This document shows, piece by piece, positions 34,084 through 42,415 of a stretch of DNA of 58,338 bases. The DNA comes from an uncultured bacterium (GTDB taxonomy: Bacteria > Bacillota > Clostridia > Oscillospirales > CAG-272). Position 1 is the first letter of the stretch. Each line of letters starts with the position of its first letter. The notes under the pieces were generated by a model that was not told the DNA's origin, did no database searches, and worked only from the letters and a program-made list of their open reading frames with translations. The stretch covers positions 1 through 58,338 of the forward strand of contig CASFDI010000029.1 of NCBI GenBank assembly GCA_949293405.1, in the 5' to 3' direction. The position numbers were made by a program, and so were the translations under genes.

Positions 34084-34806
34084 ATGATCTTCTATTTTTC
34101 CGGAACCGGAAATTCTGCCTGGGTCGCCAGAACTTTGGCCGATCTGACCGGAGACACTGCATACGATCTGATTTCCTATCGCCAGTCTCCGGACATCACG
34201 GAACGCACCGTGGGCTTTGTTTTCCCGGTTTACGCCTGGGGACTGCCGGCGCCCGTCACCGCTTTTGTAAAACGGCTGAGCGGTGAGGCTGCCTTTACAT
34301 TCGCGCTGTGCACCTGCGGTTCAGAAGCAGGATATGCACTCAACCGGCTCAACCGGCTCATCAGACTGGACAGCCGGTACTCCCTCTCCATGCCGAACAA
34401 CTATATTCTCGGTTCAGGCTGCGCGGAAAGCGATGACGTGATTCACGACAAGATTACCCGCGCACAACAGACGCTCCCGGTCATTGCGCAGGAAATACTG
34501 GCTAAATTGCCCACCGTGAGAGTGGATGTTGGAAAGATGCCCCGGCTCAAGTCGACACTGATCCACGCCGGATTCAGCAAATTTGCCTGCACAACGAAGC
34601 CCTTTTATGCCACGGATCTTTGCAACGGATGCGGCCTTTGTGCTGAACGGTGTCCGGCACAGACCATTCGCCTGCAGGATGGCAAACCCATCTGGGGCAA
34701 GACCTGCTACCAATGCACCGCCTGCCTCAACAACTGTCCGCAGGGGGCAATTGAATATGGCAAAAGCACCATTGGGAAAAAGCGCTATCACTTCCCCAAC
34801 CTTTGA
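34084..34806 (+). CDS. EFR1-type flavodoxin/ferredoxin fusion protein
   Basis: A 240-residue electron carrier: an N-terminal flavodoxin-like domain (MIFYFSGTGNSAWVARTLADL; PVYAWGLPAPVTAFV) and a C-terminal domain with two 4Fe-4S motifs (CNGCGLCAERCP and CYQCTACLNNCP). It follows the flavodiiron protein by 22 bases with its own AAAGGAG site, so it may serve as that protein's electron donor. That link is inferred from position only. Confidence 0.88.
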   Translation: MIFYFSGTGNSAWVARTLADLTGDTAYDLISYRQSPDITERTVGFVFPVYAWGLPAPVTAFVKRLSGEAAFTFALCTCGSEAGYALNRLNRLIRLDSRYSLSMPNNYILGSGCAESDDVIHDKITRAQQTLPVIAQEILAKLPTVRVDVGKMPRLKSTLIHAGFSKFACTTKPFYATDLCNGCGLCAERCPAQTIRLQDGKPIWGKTCYQCTACLNNCPQGAIEYGKSTIGKKRYHFPNL

Positions 34807-34846
34807 GCAGAACGCCCGGTCGGCAATGCCGACCGGGCGTTCTGCT
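34806..34846. terminator. Perfect 19-pair hairpin between convergent genes
   Basis: AGCAGAACGCCCGGTCGGC and its exact complement around the loop AAT. It lies between the EFR1 gene and the aldo/keto reductase gene. A short TATAAAA follows on the plus strand; no true U run. Confidence 0.65.
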
Positions 34847-34881
34847 ATAAAAACTGTTCTGTCTGTACTGCCTGTACGCCG

Positions 34882-35805
34882 TCAAGGCAGGCGATTCCCT
34901 GCAGCACGGAAAATATCGTACCACTCCTGATGGCTGATGACCGTTTCCGCACCGGCGCAGATCTCATCCAGTCTCCCGGCATTGACGGTTCCCACAACCG
35001 GCTGCATTTTAGCCGGATGGCGCAGAATCCAGGCAATGGCAGCGCCGGTTGGCGTAATTCCGTACTGTTCTGCGACTTTCTCCAGCGCACGGTTGAGCGG
35101 GCCGTATTTTTCCTCATTTCCGATGTAGCAGCCTCCGAAGAATCCATACTGAAAAGGTGACCAGGGCTGAATGGTGATGCGGTTGAGACGGCAGTAATCC
35201 AGGACGGAACCATCCCGGTTGACTGCCGCATCATTCTCCATATTGACATTCAGACCGCTTGCAATCATGGTGGTGTTGGCAGGACTGAACTGCAATTGAT
35301 TGACTACAATACGCCGCTGTCCGAGGAAGCGGTTGAGCAGTTCGATCTGCATGGGATTGTGATTGGAGACACCGAAATAACGCACCTTTCCTTCCCGGTG
35401 CAGCGCTTCGAATACCCCTGCCACCTCTTCGGGTTCCATCAGGGTATCCGGACGGTGAAGCAACAACAGATCCAGCCGGTCAATTCCGAGACGGCGCAAG
35501 CTGCCCTCCACACAGCTTCTGATATAATCGGGCGAAAAATCATAACTGCCGGAACGGATGCCGCATTTGGTCTGAATGATCATATGATCACGCAGTGAGG
35601 GATCGGCATGCAGAACTTTTCCGAACAGTGTTTCACATGCTCCACCTCCATAGATATCCGCATGATCGAAAAAATTGATCCCGCGCTCAAGGTCGCTGCG
35701 GATCAGGGTATCCAGCGCCTGCTCGCCGAGTCCGGCAATACGCATGCATCCCTGTGCCACGCAGGAAACCGAGAGATCGGTTCCGTAAATCTGAATCTGT
35801 TTCAC
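34882..35805 (-). CDS. Aldo/keto reductase (YdhF-like), GTG start
   Basis: NAD(P)H-dependent oxidoreductase of 307 residues with the TIM-barrel motifs: NFFDHADIYGGG (catalytic Asp and Tyr), IIQTKCG (Lys) and LLLLHRPD (His), then VRYFGVSNHNPMQI and GAAIAWILRHPAKMQPVVGT. AGAGGA lies 7 bases before GTG 35805; the upstream ATG at 35844 has no ribosome site and adds non-conserved residues. It lies 41 bases after the ABC transporter genes and is probably the last gene of that operon. Substrate unknown. Confidence 0.88.
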   Translation of the reverse strand: MKQIQIYGTDLSVSCVAQGCMRIAGLGEQALDTLIRSDLERGINFFDHADIYGGGACETLFGKVLHADPSLRDHMIIQTKCGIRSGSYDFSPDYIRSCVEGSLRRLGIDRLDLLLLHRPDTLMEPEEVAGVFEALHREGKVRYFGVSNHNPMQIELLNRFLGQRRIVVNQLQFSPANTTMIASGLNVNMENDAAVNRDGSVLDYCRLNRITIQPWSPFQYGFFGGCYIGNEEKYGPLNRALEKVAEQYGITPTGAAIAWILRHPAKMQPVVGTVNAGRLDEICAGAETVISHQEWYDIFRAAGNRLP

Positions 35806-35846
35806 TGACTGTCCTCTTTCCGCCGTACACAGATGCTCCGGCATTT

Positions 35847-37649
35847 TTACTGTTCAAATTGTGCGTTATAAAGTTCGTAATAGAAGCCCTTCGCGGCCAG
35901 AAGTTGCGCGTGCGTTCCGCGTTCGACCACATTGCCGTCCCGGACCACCAGAATCATATCCGCGTTCTGCACCGTAGAAAGACGGTGCGCAATCACAAAC
36001 GAGGTTTTCCCACGCATAAGCGCCTGCATGGCGTCCTGGATCTCCTGTTCTGTCTCCGAGTCCACATTGGAAGTCGCTTCGTCCAGAATCAGCATGTTGG
36101 ATTTGATCAGCATGGCGCGTGCAATGGTCAGAAGCTGCTTCTGCCCTTTGGATATATTGACGCCGTCATCCGAAAGCAATGTCTCATATCCCTGGGGCAG
36201 TCTGCGGATGAAATTGTGAATATGAGCCGCCTTCGCCGCCGCAACCACCTCTTCCATGGTGGCATCCGGCTTGCCGTATGCAATGTTATCGAAAATGGTT
36301 CCGTAAAACAGCCACGTATCCTGCAACACCATGGTATAAGCACGGCGCAGGCTCTCGCGGGTCAATCCGTAAATATCCTGACCGTCTACCAGAATCGATC
36401 CGCTGTTGACATCGTAGAAACGCATCAGGAGATTGATAATGGTCGTTTTTCCTGCTCCGGTCGGTCCCACAATGGCAATCAGACTCCCGGGATCGGCATG
36501 CAGCGAGAGGTCCTTCAGGATGAGGCGTTCGGGCGTATAACCGAATGAAACATGAGACAGCTCCACCTCACCGCGCGGCTCAACCAGCGCCTTTGCATCG
36601 GGAGCGTCGGCAGGCTCCGGCTTCTCATCAATCAGACGGAACACCCGCTCAGCCGCCGCCAGTGCCGACTGCAATTCGGAATACATGTTGGCAATTTCAT
36701 TGATCGGTCCGGAAAACTTTCTCGAATACAGAACAAAAGAAGAGAGTCCGTCCAGCCCGATATACTTCATCAGATAGAGCACAGAACCGAACACACTCAC
36801 CAGTGTCAGTGACAGATTGTTGATGAAGGTAACGGTCGGACCGGTTACCACGCTCATCCCGGTTGCCCGGTGATATGCAGTGGCAGCATCGGCATTGAAC
36901 TGTTCGAACCGGTCGATCACCTGTTCTTCCCGGTTGTAGGCACGCGTGGTTTTCTGCCCGGCGAGCATTTCCTCGGCATACCCGTTCATCTGGCCCAGAG
37001 AGGCGGAACGGCGGCGGAACAGCGGACGCACCACCCGGGTCATGACCCGAGTGAAAACAATCGAAATCGGAATCGTTATCACAAACACCAGCACCAGCAC
37101 CGGCTGGATAAACATCATCATGGCAAACGATCCGACAATTGTGATGACCGAAGAGCAGATCTGAACAAAATCGTGTGAAATAGATTCGTTGACCGTATTG
37201 ATGTCATAGGAAATGACGCTGAGGATATCTCCCGTTTGGCGCGTATCATAGAATCCGACCGGCAACACGGTCAGACGGTCAAAGACATCTTTGCGCATTT
37301 TTTTGACAATCCGCTGGGTGATCCGGATCATCATGATTTCCTGAATATAAGTAAATGCAGCCGAGATCACATAGCACACCGCCATGCAGACAACATAGTA
37401 CACCACCTTCGGCATGTTGACATGAGAACCGGCATCTCCGATCTCCCCGATGGCAAGACCGGCCAGCCTGGGCCCGAAAAGCGCCAGTACATTGCCCGCT
37501 ACTACGAGGAACAATACCAGAACCAGGAGCAATCGTTCCCGGTACAGATAGTCCCACAGCCTGCGCAGAATGTAGCGCATATCGCGGCCTTTCAGTGAAA
37601 CGGCGCCGCGTGCTTCCATTTTGTTGGTCATTGCAGTCGGATTACGCAC
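35847..37649 (-). CDS. ABC exporter subunit with canonical ATP site (membrane and ATPase fused)
   Basis: A 600-residue half-transporter with six membrane helices (residues about 20-320) and an ATPase domain: Walker A GPTGAGKTT, signature ISKGQKQ, Walker B LILDEATSNVD with the catalytic Glu, and H-loop IAHRLST. GGGAGGTG lies before GTG 37649, which overlaps the end of the partner gene by 8 bases. Together they form a heterodimeric multidrug-type exporter of the BmrCD/TM287-288 kind. The signature here is SKGQ in place of SGGQ. Confidence 0.88.
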   Translation of the reverse strand: MRNPTAMTNKMEARGAVSLKGRDMRYILRRLWDYLYRERLLLVLVLFLVVAGNVLALFGPRLAGLAIGEIGDAGSHVNMPKVVYYVVCMAVCYVISAAFTYIQEIMMIRITQRIVKKMRKDVFDRLTVLPVGFYDTRQTGDILSVISYDINTVNESISHDFVQICSSVITIVGSFAMMMFIQPVLVLVFVITIPISIVFTRVMTRVVRPLFRRRSASLGQMNGYAEEMLAGQKTTRAYNREEQVIDRFEQFNADAATAYHRATGMSVVTGPTVTFINNLSLTLVSVFGSVLYLMKYIGLDGLSSFVLYSRKFSGPINEIANMYSELQSALAAAERVFRLIDEKPEPADAPDAKALVEPRGEVELSHVSFGYTPERLILKDLSLHADPGSLIAIVGPTGAGKTTIINLLMRFYDVNSGSILVDGQDIYGLTRESLRRAYTMVLQDTWLFYGTIFDNIAYGKPDATMEEVVAAAKAAHIHNFIRRLPQGYETLLSDDGVNISKGQKQLLTIARAMLIKSNMLILDEATSNVDSETEQEIQDAMQALMRGKTSFVIAHRLSTVQNADMILVVRDGNVVERGTHAQLLAAKGFYYELYNAQFEQ

Positions 37650-39369
37650 GGTCAGCACCTCCCATCTGCATTTCGGCAATGTGCGCATATGCGGGGCACT
37701 GCTTCATCAGCTGTTCATGTGTACCGGCTGCTGCTACTCTGCCGTCATCCATGTACAGAATCAGGTCGGCGTGTCGCACCGCACTGACACGCTGTGCAAC
37801 AATAACCGTAGTGGTGTCATCGCACCTCTGCTGCAGCGCACGGCGCAGCAGCATATCGGTCCGGTAGTCAAGCGCGCTGGATGAATCGTCGAGAACCAGA
37901 ATTTCAGGCCGTGCCGCAAGAGCGCGCGCAATCAGGAGACGCTGTCTCTGACCTCCGGAAATATTTGTTCCCCGCGCTGTCACCTCACGATCAAAGCCAT
38001 GCTCGTCCGAATGAATGAACTCAAGTGCCTGCGCATCCGCTGCTGCTCGCTCAATTTCTTCGTCCGGAAGCCCCCGGTAAAAATCAATATTGCCCCGGAT
38101 AGTATCAGTAGCCACAAAATCATTCTGAAATACGATTCCGAATTTGGATCGCAGATCACTTGGCGGCATGCTTCGCACATCAGTGCCGTCTATGTAGACA
38201 TGCCCCTGATCCACATCGTAGAATCGGACAAGCAGACTCAGCAGCGTACTTTTCCCGGATCCGGTGGCGCCGATGATGCCGAGAGTCTCCCCCCTCTTTA
38301 CTCCGAAAGACACATCTTCAATGTTCTGCTCCCTTTTATTATAAGAAAAGCTGACATGATCAAACCAGATATGATAAGGCGTATCCACAGCATCCATTGC
38401 GGTTACGGGAAGATCCCGTTTTTCATTCAGCACGGAGGCAATGCGATCAGCCGAGGCAAAGCCACGCGACAGCTGGACGAAAATCTTGGTAATACCGATC
38501 ATGGCATTGAGAATCATGGTAAAATAGGTCATAAATGCCAGAATCCGCGCACCGCTGCTGAGGCCGTCTGCCGTACGCCAGGCACCAACCAGAACGACCG
38601 CGCACAGCCCCAGATTCAACAGCAGCGTGGTAACCGGATTGGTAAGTCCCATCAAAGTCCCGGCCTTCTGCTCCTTACCGGCCAGTTCATCGTTGACGCG
38701 GTAAAAACGCTCCTGCTCGTACTTTGTCTTGGAGAGCGCCTTGATCACGCGGATGCCTGTAGCATTTTCCTGCACTACCCGTACCATGCTGTCAAGCGTG
38801 CTTTGCTCGTCCATATAAATCGGCACGCTGTATCGGGTTACCAGCCACACCGTCAGAACAATGAACGGCAGTACCGCAACCATAACCAGGGTCAGGGCAC
38901 GGTCGATTGTCAATGTCAGAAGAATACCTCCCAGCACCAGAATCGGAGCACGCACACCCATTCGCTGGATTCTGCCGATCAGTTCGTTGATCTGATAGGT
39001 ATCGCTTGTAAGTCTGGAAACCAAAGAAGAAACGGTATAGCGGTCCACCTTTTCTGCCGACAAATAGGTTGTTTTTTCAAAAAGATCATGCCGTATTTTT
39101 CGTGTAACCTGAGCAGAGCTGTATGTAGAGATCCGATTGGCAACAATATTTCCGCCCAACGCGCAGAGCGAACAGAACAGCATGACACCGCCCCAGAAAA
39201 AGATGGGACCGAACCCTTCTTCCGGATTCATGCTCGGAATTACATCCTCAAGAATTCTGGTCAGGAGTTTGGGCAGCAGCAGTTCCGCCACCGCACCGGC
39301 AAACTTCATAATGAGCCCGAAGATAATGAGCGCCGCATACGGTCTCAGATACGGGAACAGTTTCTTCAT
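37642..39369 (-). CDS. ABC exporter subunit with degenerate ATP site
   Basis: A 575-residue partner half-transporter: membrane domain (MKKLFPYLRPYAALIIFGLIMKF...), Walker A GATGSGKST, signature SGGQRQR, then LVLDDSSSALD, where Asp replaces the catalytic Glu, and AQRVSA instead of the switch His. This marks the non-hydrolysing site typical of heterodimeric exporters. Start overlaps the DUF896 stop (ATGA). Confidence 0.88.
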   Translation of the reverse strand: MKKLFPYLRPYAALIIFGLIMKFAGAVAELLLPKLLTRILEDVIPSMNPEEGFGPIFFWGGVMLFCSLCALGGNIVANRISTYSSAQVTRKIRHDLFEKTTYLSAEKVDRYTVSSLVSRLTSDTYQINELIGRIQRMGVRAPILVLGGILLTLTIDRALTLVMVAVLPFIVLTVWLVTRYSVPIYMDEQSTLDSMVRVVQENATGIRVIKALSKTKYEQERFYRVNDELAGKEQKAGTLMGLTNPVTTLLLNLGLCAVVLVGAWRTADGLSSGARILAFMTYFTMILNAMIGITKIFVQLSRGFASADRIASVLNEKRDLPVTAMDAVDTPYHIWFDHVSFSYNKREQNIEDVSFGVKRGETLGIIGATGSGKSTLLSLLVRFYDVDQGHVYIDGTDVRSMPPSDLRSKFGIVFQNDFVATDTIRGNIDFYRGLPDEEIERAAADAQALEFIHSDEHGFDREVTARGTNISGGQRQRLLIARALAARPEILVLDDSSSALDYRTDMLLRRALQQRCDDTTTVIVAQRVSAVRHADLILYMDDGRVAAAGTHEQLMKQCPAYAHIAEMQMGGADRA

Positions 39370-39533
39370 TTCTGATTCTGTCCTCCCGTTTTTTCGCCGC
39401 GGATGGCCGCGCGGAAATACTGCAGATATTCCTGCCGCAGTTGCTGGCGCTCCGCAAGTTCGGCCACGGTCAACTGCCGGGTAGCGGCAATGCGTCCCAA
39501 TTCGTTAATCCGCTCAATCTTTTTCTTATCCAT
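39366..39533 (-). CDS. DUF896 (YnzC-like) small protein
   Basis: A 55-residue protein, easily missed by length filters. It reads MDKKKIERINELGRIAATRQ, then LTVAELAERQQLRQEYLQYF, RAAIRGEKTGGQNQK. The helical-hairpin pattern KIERINELxRxxKxxxLTxxExxEQxxLRxEYL is the DUF896 family pattern; function unknown. It overlaps the PHP gene by 8 bases at its start and the ABC gene by 3 bases at its stop, which is strong evidence for translation. AAGGAG lies about 12 bases upstream. Confidence 0.9.
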   Translation of the reverse strand: MDKKKIERINELGRIAATRQLTVAELAERQQLRQEYLQYFRAAIRGEKTGGQNQK

Positions 39534-40242
39534 GTCGGGTGGGATCTCCTTCTGTTGAAAACACTCCGTCAGTGCAGGTGAAAAGTTTCAGGCTCCCCTG
39601 CCGCAATGCTATAGCGTAATCTGCGGCATCGGAAAAAGGCACCTCCGATGTAACCCCCGCCAGACGCCGCTGTGTAACCAGATGCAGATCGCTGCCTGCC
39701 GTACGCGGCAGAGAAAGCATCTGTGCATACAGTTCGGCACGGTGGTTTGCCAGATCGCTCTGCTGTGCATTACATACCTCCACAGCATCGATATCGTCCG
39801 GGAGCAGCTGCACGAGTCGGATTTTATCGCGGAACGGATGCGCATGAACCACGAATCCGCCCTCACGGTGTACCAGATCGAGATACTCCGTCACACTCAG
39901 ATCAAGCAGGTCGGGATGTGCCTTCAGAAAAGAAGGGCCAAGTCCGTAGGTGGGCAGATGGCACCAGCCATAACTGTATTCCCATCCGAAAAAAACCTTC
40001 AGCCCGATTGCTTCCCCGGCGTCCCTTGCACACCGGTAGCCGCGGCAAAACAGATCGATCCGTTCCTCCCACGGCAGCTCCTTTGGAACGGTCGTGTTGC
40101 CGTTCAGAAAATGATCCGTGACAAAAATACCGGTATATCCGAGCGATTTATAAAACCGGGCAACTTCTGCCCCCGATGATTTGCCGCATTTGCTGCTCTC
40201 ACAGGTGTGCACATGAGTTTCATAATAAAACCGTTTCTGCAT
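39526..40242 (-). CDS. PHP-domain phosphoesterase
   Basis: A 238-residue metal-dependent phosphoesterase of the PHP superfamily. Metal-binding motifs: ETHVHTCESSKCG, FVTDHF, FGWEYS, VVHAHPFRD and AGSDLH. It is a stand-alone PHP domain, not part of a polymerase. Its substrate cannot be told (histidinol phosphate or nucleotide-like phosphoesters are known). It lies 10 bases after the DUF362 gene and overlaps the DUF896 gene. Confidence 0.88.
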   Translation of the reverse strand: MQKRFYYETHVHTCESSKCGKSSGAEVARFYKSLGYTGIFVTDHFLNGNTTVPKELPWEERIDLFCRGYRCARDAGEAIGLKVFFGWEYSYGWCHLPTYGLGPSFLKAHPDLLDLSVTEYLDLVHREGGFVVHAHPFRDKIRLVQLLPDDIDAVEVCNAQQSDLANHRAELYAQMLSLPRTAGSDLHLVTQRRLAGVTSEVPFSDAADYAIALRQGSLKLFTCTDGVFSTEGDPTRHG

Positions 40243-40252
40243 GGCGTCCCGA

Positions 40253-41359
40253 TCAGATACGGATCAGCTCATACTGTGTAGTGCCGACGCCGATGCGTTC
40301 TGCATGTTCCACGCAGGAATGCCAGTTCGTATTGGGAGATACCGCAGTAAAGTGATCGCAGTGCTGCACATTCGGTGCCTCATCCAAAGCGCTGCCCTTC
40401 ACCGCCTCCATGCTGTTGACCGCATCCGCCGCGGCAACATCAATTGCCACCGGATCAAAAGAGGCGAACATCCCCACATCGGGCACAATCGGAAGATCGT
40501 TGTAATCATGGCAATCGCAATACGGCGAAATATCAGATGCGATCGAAATGTGAAAATGCGGTCTTCCGTCCACCACCGCCTTTGTATATTCTGCAATCTT
40601 GCAGTTGAGTATATCGTTTGCTTCATTCATTTCTGCGGCGATTGCGCCTTTGGGGCACTGTCCGATACAGCGCCCGCATCCGGCGCATGCCTCGTGATCA
40701 ATATACGCTTTCCCCTTTCTGAGCGTAATTGCGTCCTGCGCGCAGTTCCGGATGCAGATACCGCATCCGACACAGATATCAGGGTCGGCGGAGGGCTTAC
40801 CGGAGGAATGCATTTCCATTTTTCCCCCGCGTGAACCGCATCCCATACCGATGTTTTTGAGTGCCCCTCCGAAACCGGTCAGCTCGTGCCCCTTGAAATG
40901 AGACAGAGAGATAAAGATGTCGGCATCCATGATGGCGCGCCCGATCTTCGCCTGCCGGACATATGTTCCGCCCGCAACGGGGACCGAAATATCGTCAGTT
41001 CCGCGGATACCGTCGCCAATCACGACATGGGCGCCGGTCTGAAAAGGATTGTACCCGTTTTCGTACGCGCTTGCCAGGTGGTCAAGTCCGTTGGCACGCC
41101 CGCCGACATAAAGGGTATTGCAGTCAGTCAAAAAAGGCCGCCCGCCCAGCTGCCGCACATAGTCCACCACCACTTTCGCATAATTGGGGCGCAAATATGC
41201 CAGATTGCCCGGTTCACCGAAGTGAACCTTAATCGCAACATACCGGTCCGTGAAGTTGATCTGCTCAAATCCTGCGGCACGCATCAGACGGTGCAACCGT
41301 GCAGGAAGGCTTTCATGGGTGGTTTTGAAATCGACAAAATAAACTTTGCTCTTTTCCAT
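40253..41359 (-). CDS. DUF362 protein with two 4Fe-4S clusters
   Basis: A 368-residue protein of the DUF362 family (KVYFVDFKTTHESLPARLHRLMRAAGF; IAIKVHFGEPGNLAYLRP type start; SLSHFKGHELTGFGGALKNIGMGCGSRGGKM). In the middle (about 195-240) are two ferredoxin motifs, CVGCGICIRNCAQ and CAGCGRCIGQCPK. Likely an electron-transfer protein; the reaction is not known. AAAGGAT precedes ATG 41359. It opens the six-gene run down to 34882. Confidence 0.85.
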   Translation of the reverse strand: MEKSKVYFVDFKTTHESLPARLHRLMRAAGFEQINFTDRYVAIKVHFGEPGNLAYLRPNYAKVVVDYVRQLGGRPFLTDCNTLYVGGRANGLDHLASAYENGYNPFQTGAHVVIGDGIRGTDDISVPVAGGTYVRQAKIGRAIMDADIFISLSHFKGHELTGFGGALKNIGMGCGSRGGKMEMHSSGKPSADPDICVGCGICIRNCAQDAITLRKGKAYIDHEACAGCGRCIGQCPKGAIAAEMNEANDILNCKIAEYTKAVVDGRPHFHISIASDISPYCDCHDYNDLPIVPDVGMFASFDPVAIDVAAADAVNSMEAVKGSALDEAPNVQHCDHFTAVSPNTNWHSCVEHAERIGVGTTQYELIRI

Positions 41360-41392
41360 ATCTTTATCCTTTCCTTAGTATGCTAACCATTG

Positions 41393-41422
41393 GAAACGGG
41401 GCATCCGAAGATGCCCCGTTTC
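41393..41422 (-). terminator. Hairpin after the membrane-protein gene
   Basis: GAAACGGGGCATC and its complement around a UUCG-type loop (minus strand), followed only by CC. It sits 12 bases after the stop of the membrane-protein gene and 33 bases before the DUF362 gene, so it may attenuate rather than separate them. Confidence 0.6.
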
Positions 41423-41434
41423 TGTATCTGCTGT

Positions 41435-42277
41435 TCAGATCCGTCTTCTGCGACGGGTATTCAGCATCTGAACGATAAAGCCAACCAGTCCGACCACAAG
41501 TCCCAGAACCACCGCGTAAGTCACATCAGGGATACCAATGCGTTCAGTGTAGCCGGCAAGTGCCGCTGTGCCGGGGATAACTGTCTGCATAAACGAAACT
41601 TTGGTAAACAGTTTCATGCTTGCAAACACACCTCCGAAGATACCGGTCACCAGGGATACCAGCAGTTTCAGCAGCAGCAATGACAGGAAGGCGCATACAA
41701 TTCCGACTCCGATGCCTGCCAGTACAGCAGCGGTACCGGACAGCGGAATAAACCGCAGCGCCAGCACATAACCGCCGTATCCTGCGCCGAAGAAGACGCA
41801 CACGCGGAACAGCAGATAAGCCAGGATGGCAGCTGCTACAGCCAACACACCGGCAACGATCAACTCCGCGTACTGCGGCATGGAAAACACCTTCAGCATT
41901 TTCTCGAAAACCCAGAGTCCGCCCGTAAAACCGCCGACCAGGCCGCACAAGACCAGTTCCAGACGCAGCAGCTTCCATCCGAAGAAGCACTCGATCAGCG
42001 CAAAAACTCCGATCGCGATCCACATATAGGGAGAATAAAGGTAAAAGAAATCATATACCTTCTGCATTGCGGGACCGATCTTATATGCATCGGTCAGTTG
42101 CGTCTTGAAAAAATCTGCGACATTTTCCGGCCGCAGGGTGTACTCAAGGCGCGCGGTCCAGTCCTTTTCATCTGTCGCTGCGCCGTCATCCGCTGCAGAG
42201 ACAGATATCCCCATTGCCGCAATCAGGAGCAAAGCGAGCAGGACAATCGCCAGTATTCTCTTTCCGGTATGCTTCAT
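41435..42277 (-). CDS. Secreted-signal, multi-helix membrane protein (DUF4203-like)
   Basis: A 280-residue protein with a signal peptide or first helix (KHTGKRILAIVLLALLLIAAMGISVSA), an extracellular segment of about 60 residues (AADDGAATDEKDWTARLEYTL...), then six or seven hydrophobic helices rich in Gly and Val ending in NTRRRRRI. The Gly-rich helices (CGLVGGFTGGLW; FGAGYGGYVLAL; LGLVVGLVGFIVQ) resemble DUF4203 proteins. Function unknown. The start is ATG 42277 behind AAGGAGAA. Confidence 0.7.
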   Translation of the reverse strand: MKHTGKRILAIVLLALLLIAAMGISVSAADDGAATDEKDWTARLEYTLRPENVADFFKTQLTDAYKIGPAMQKVYDFFYLYSPYMWIAIGVFALIECFFGWKLLRLELVLCGLVGGFTGGLWVFEKMLKVFSMPQYAELIVAGVLAVAAAILAYLLFRVCVFFGAGYGGYVLALRFIPLSGTAAVLAGIGVGIVCAFLSLLLLKLLVSLVTGIFGGVFASMKLFTKVSFMQTVIPGTAALAGYTERIGIPDVTYAVVLGLVVGLVGFIVQMLNTRRRRRI

Positions 42278-42347
42278 TGATCCGTTCTCCTTATCAAAAA
42301 ACTGTTCGCATGCATGCAATCCGTCGCACATATGTCTGCTGTTATTC

Positions 42348-42376
42348 ATTATAGCACTACCGGATTGAAATTGCAA
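42348..42376 (-). promoter_or_regulatory. Promoter of the membrane-protein gene
   Basis: On the minus strand TTGCAA (42371-42376), 17-base spacer, TATAAT (42348-42353), giving a leader of about 65 bases. Confidence 0.78.
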
Positions 42377-42415
42377 TCTTTTTTTTGGTTTTTACACATG
42401 AATTTGCGGAACCCG

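Noticed and set aside
37999..39375. Plus-strand open frame of 458 codons opposite the ABC transporter gene
   Set aside because: Shadow of the transporter gene; no promoter, ribosome site or domain.
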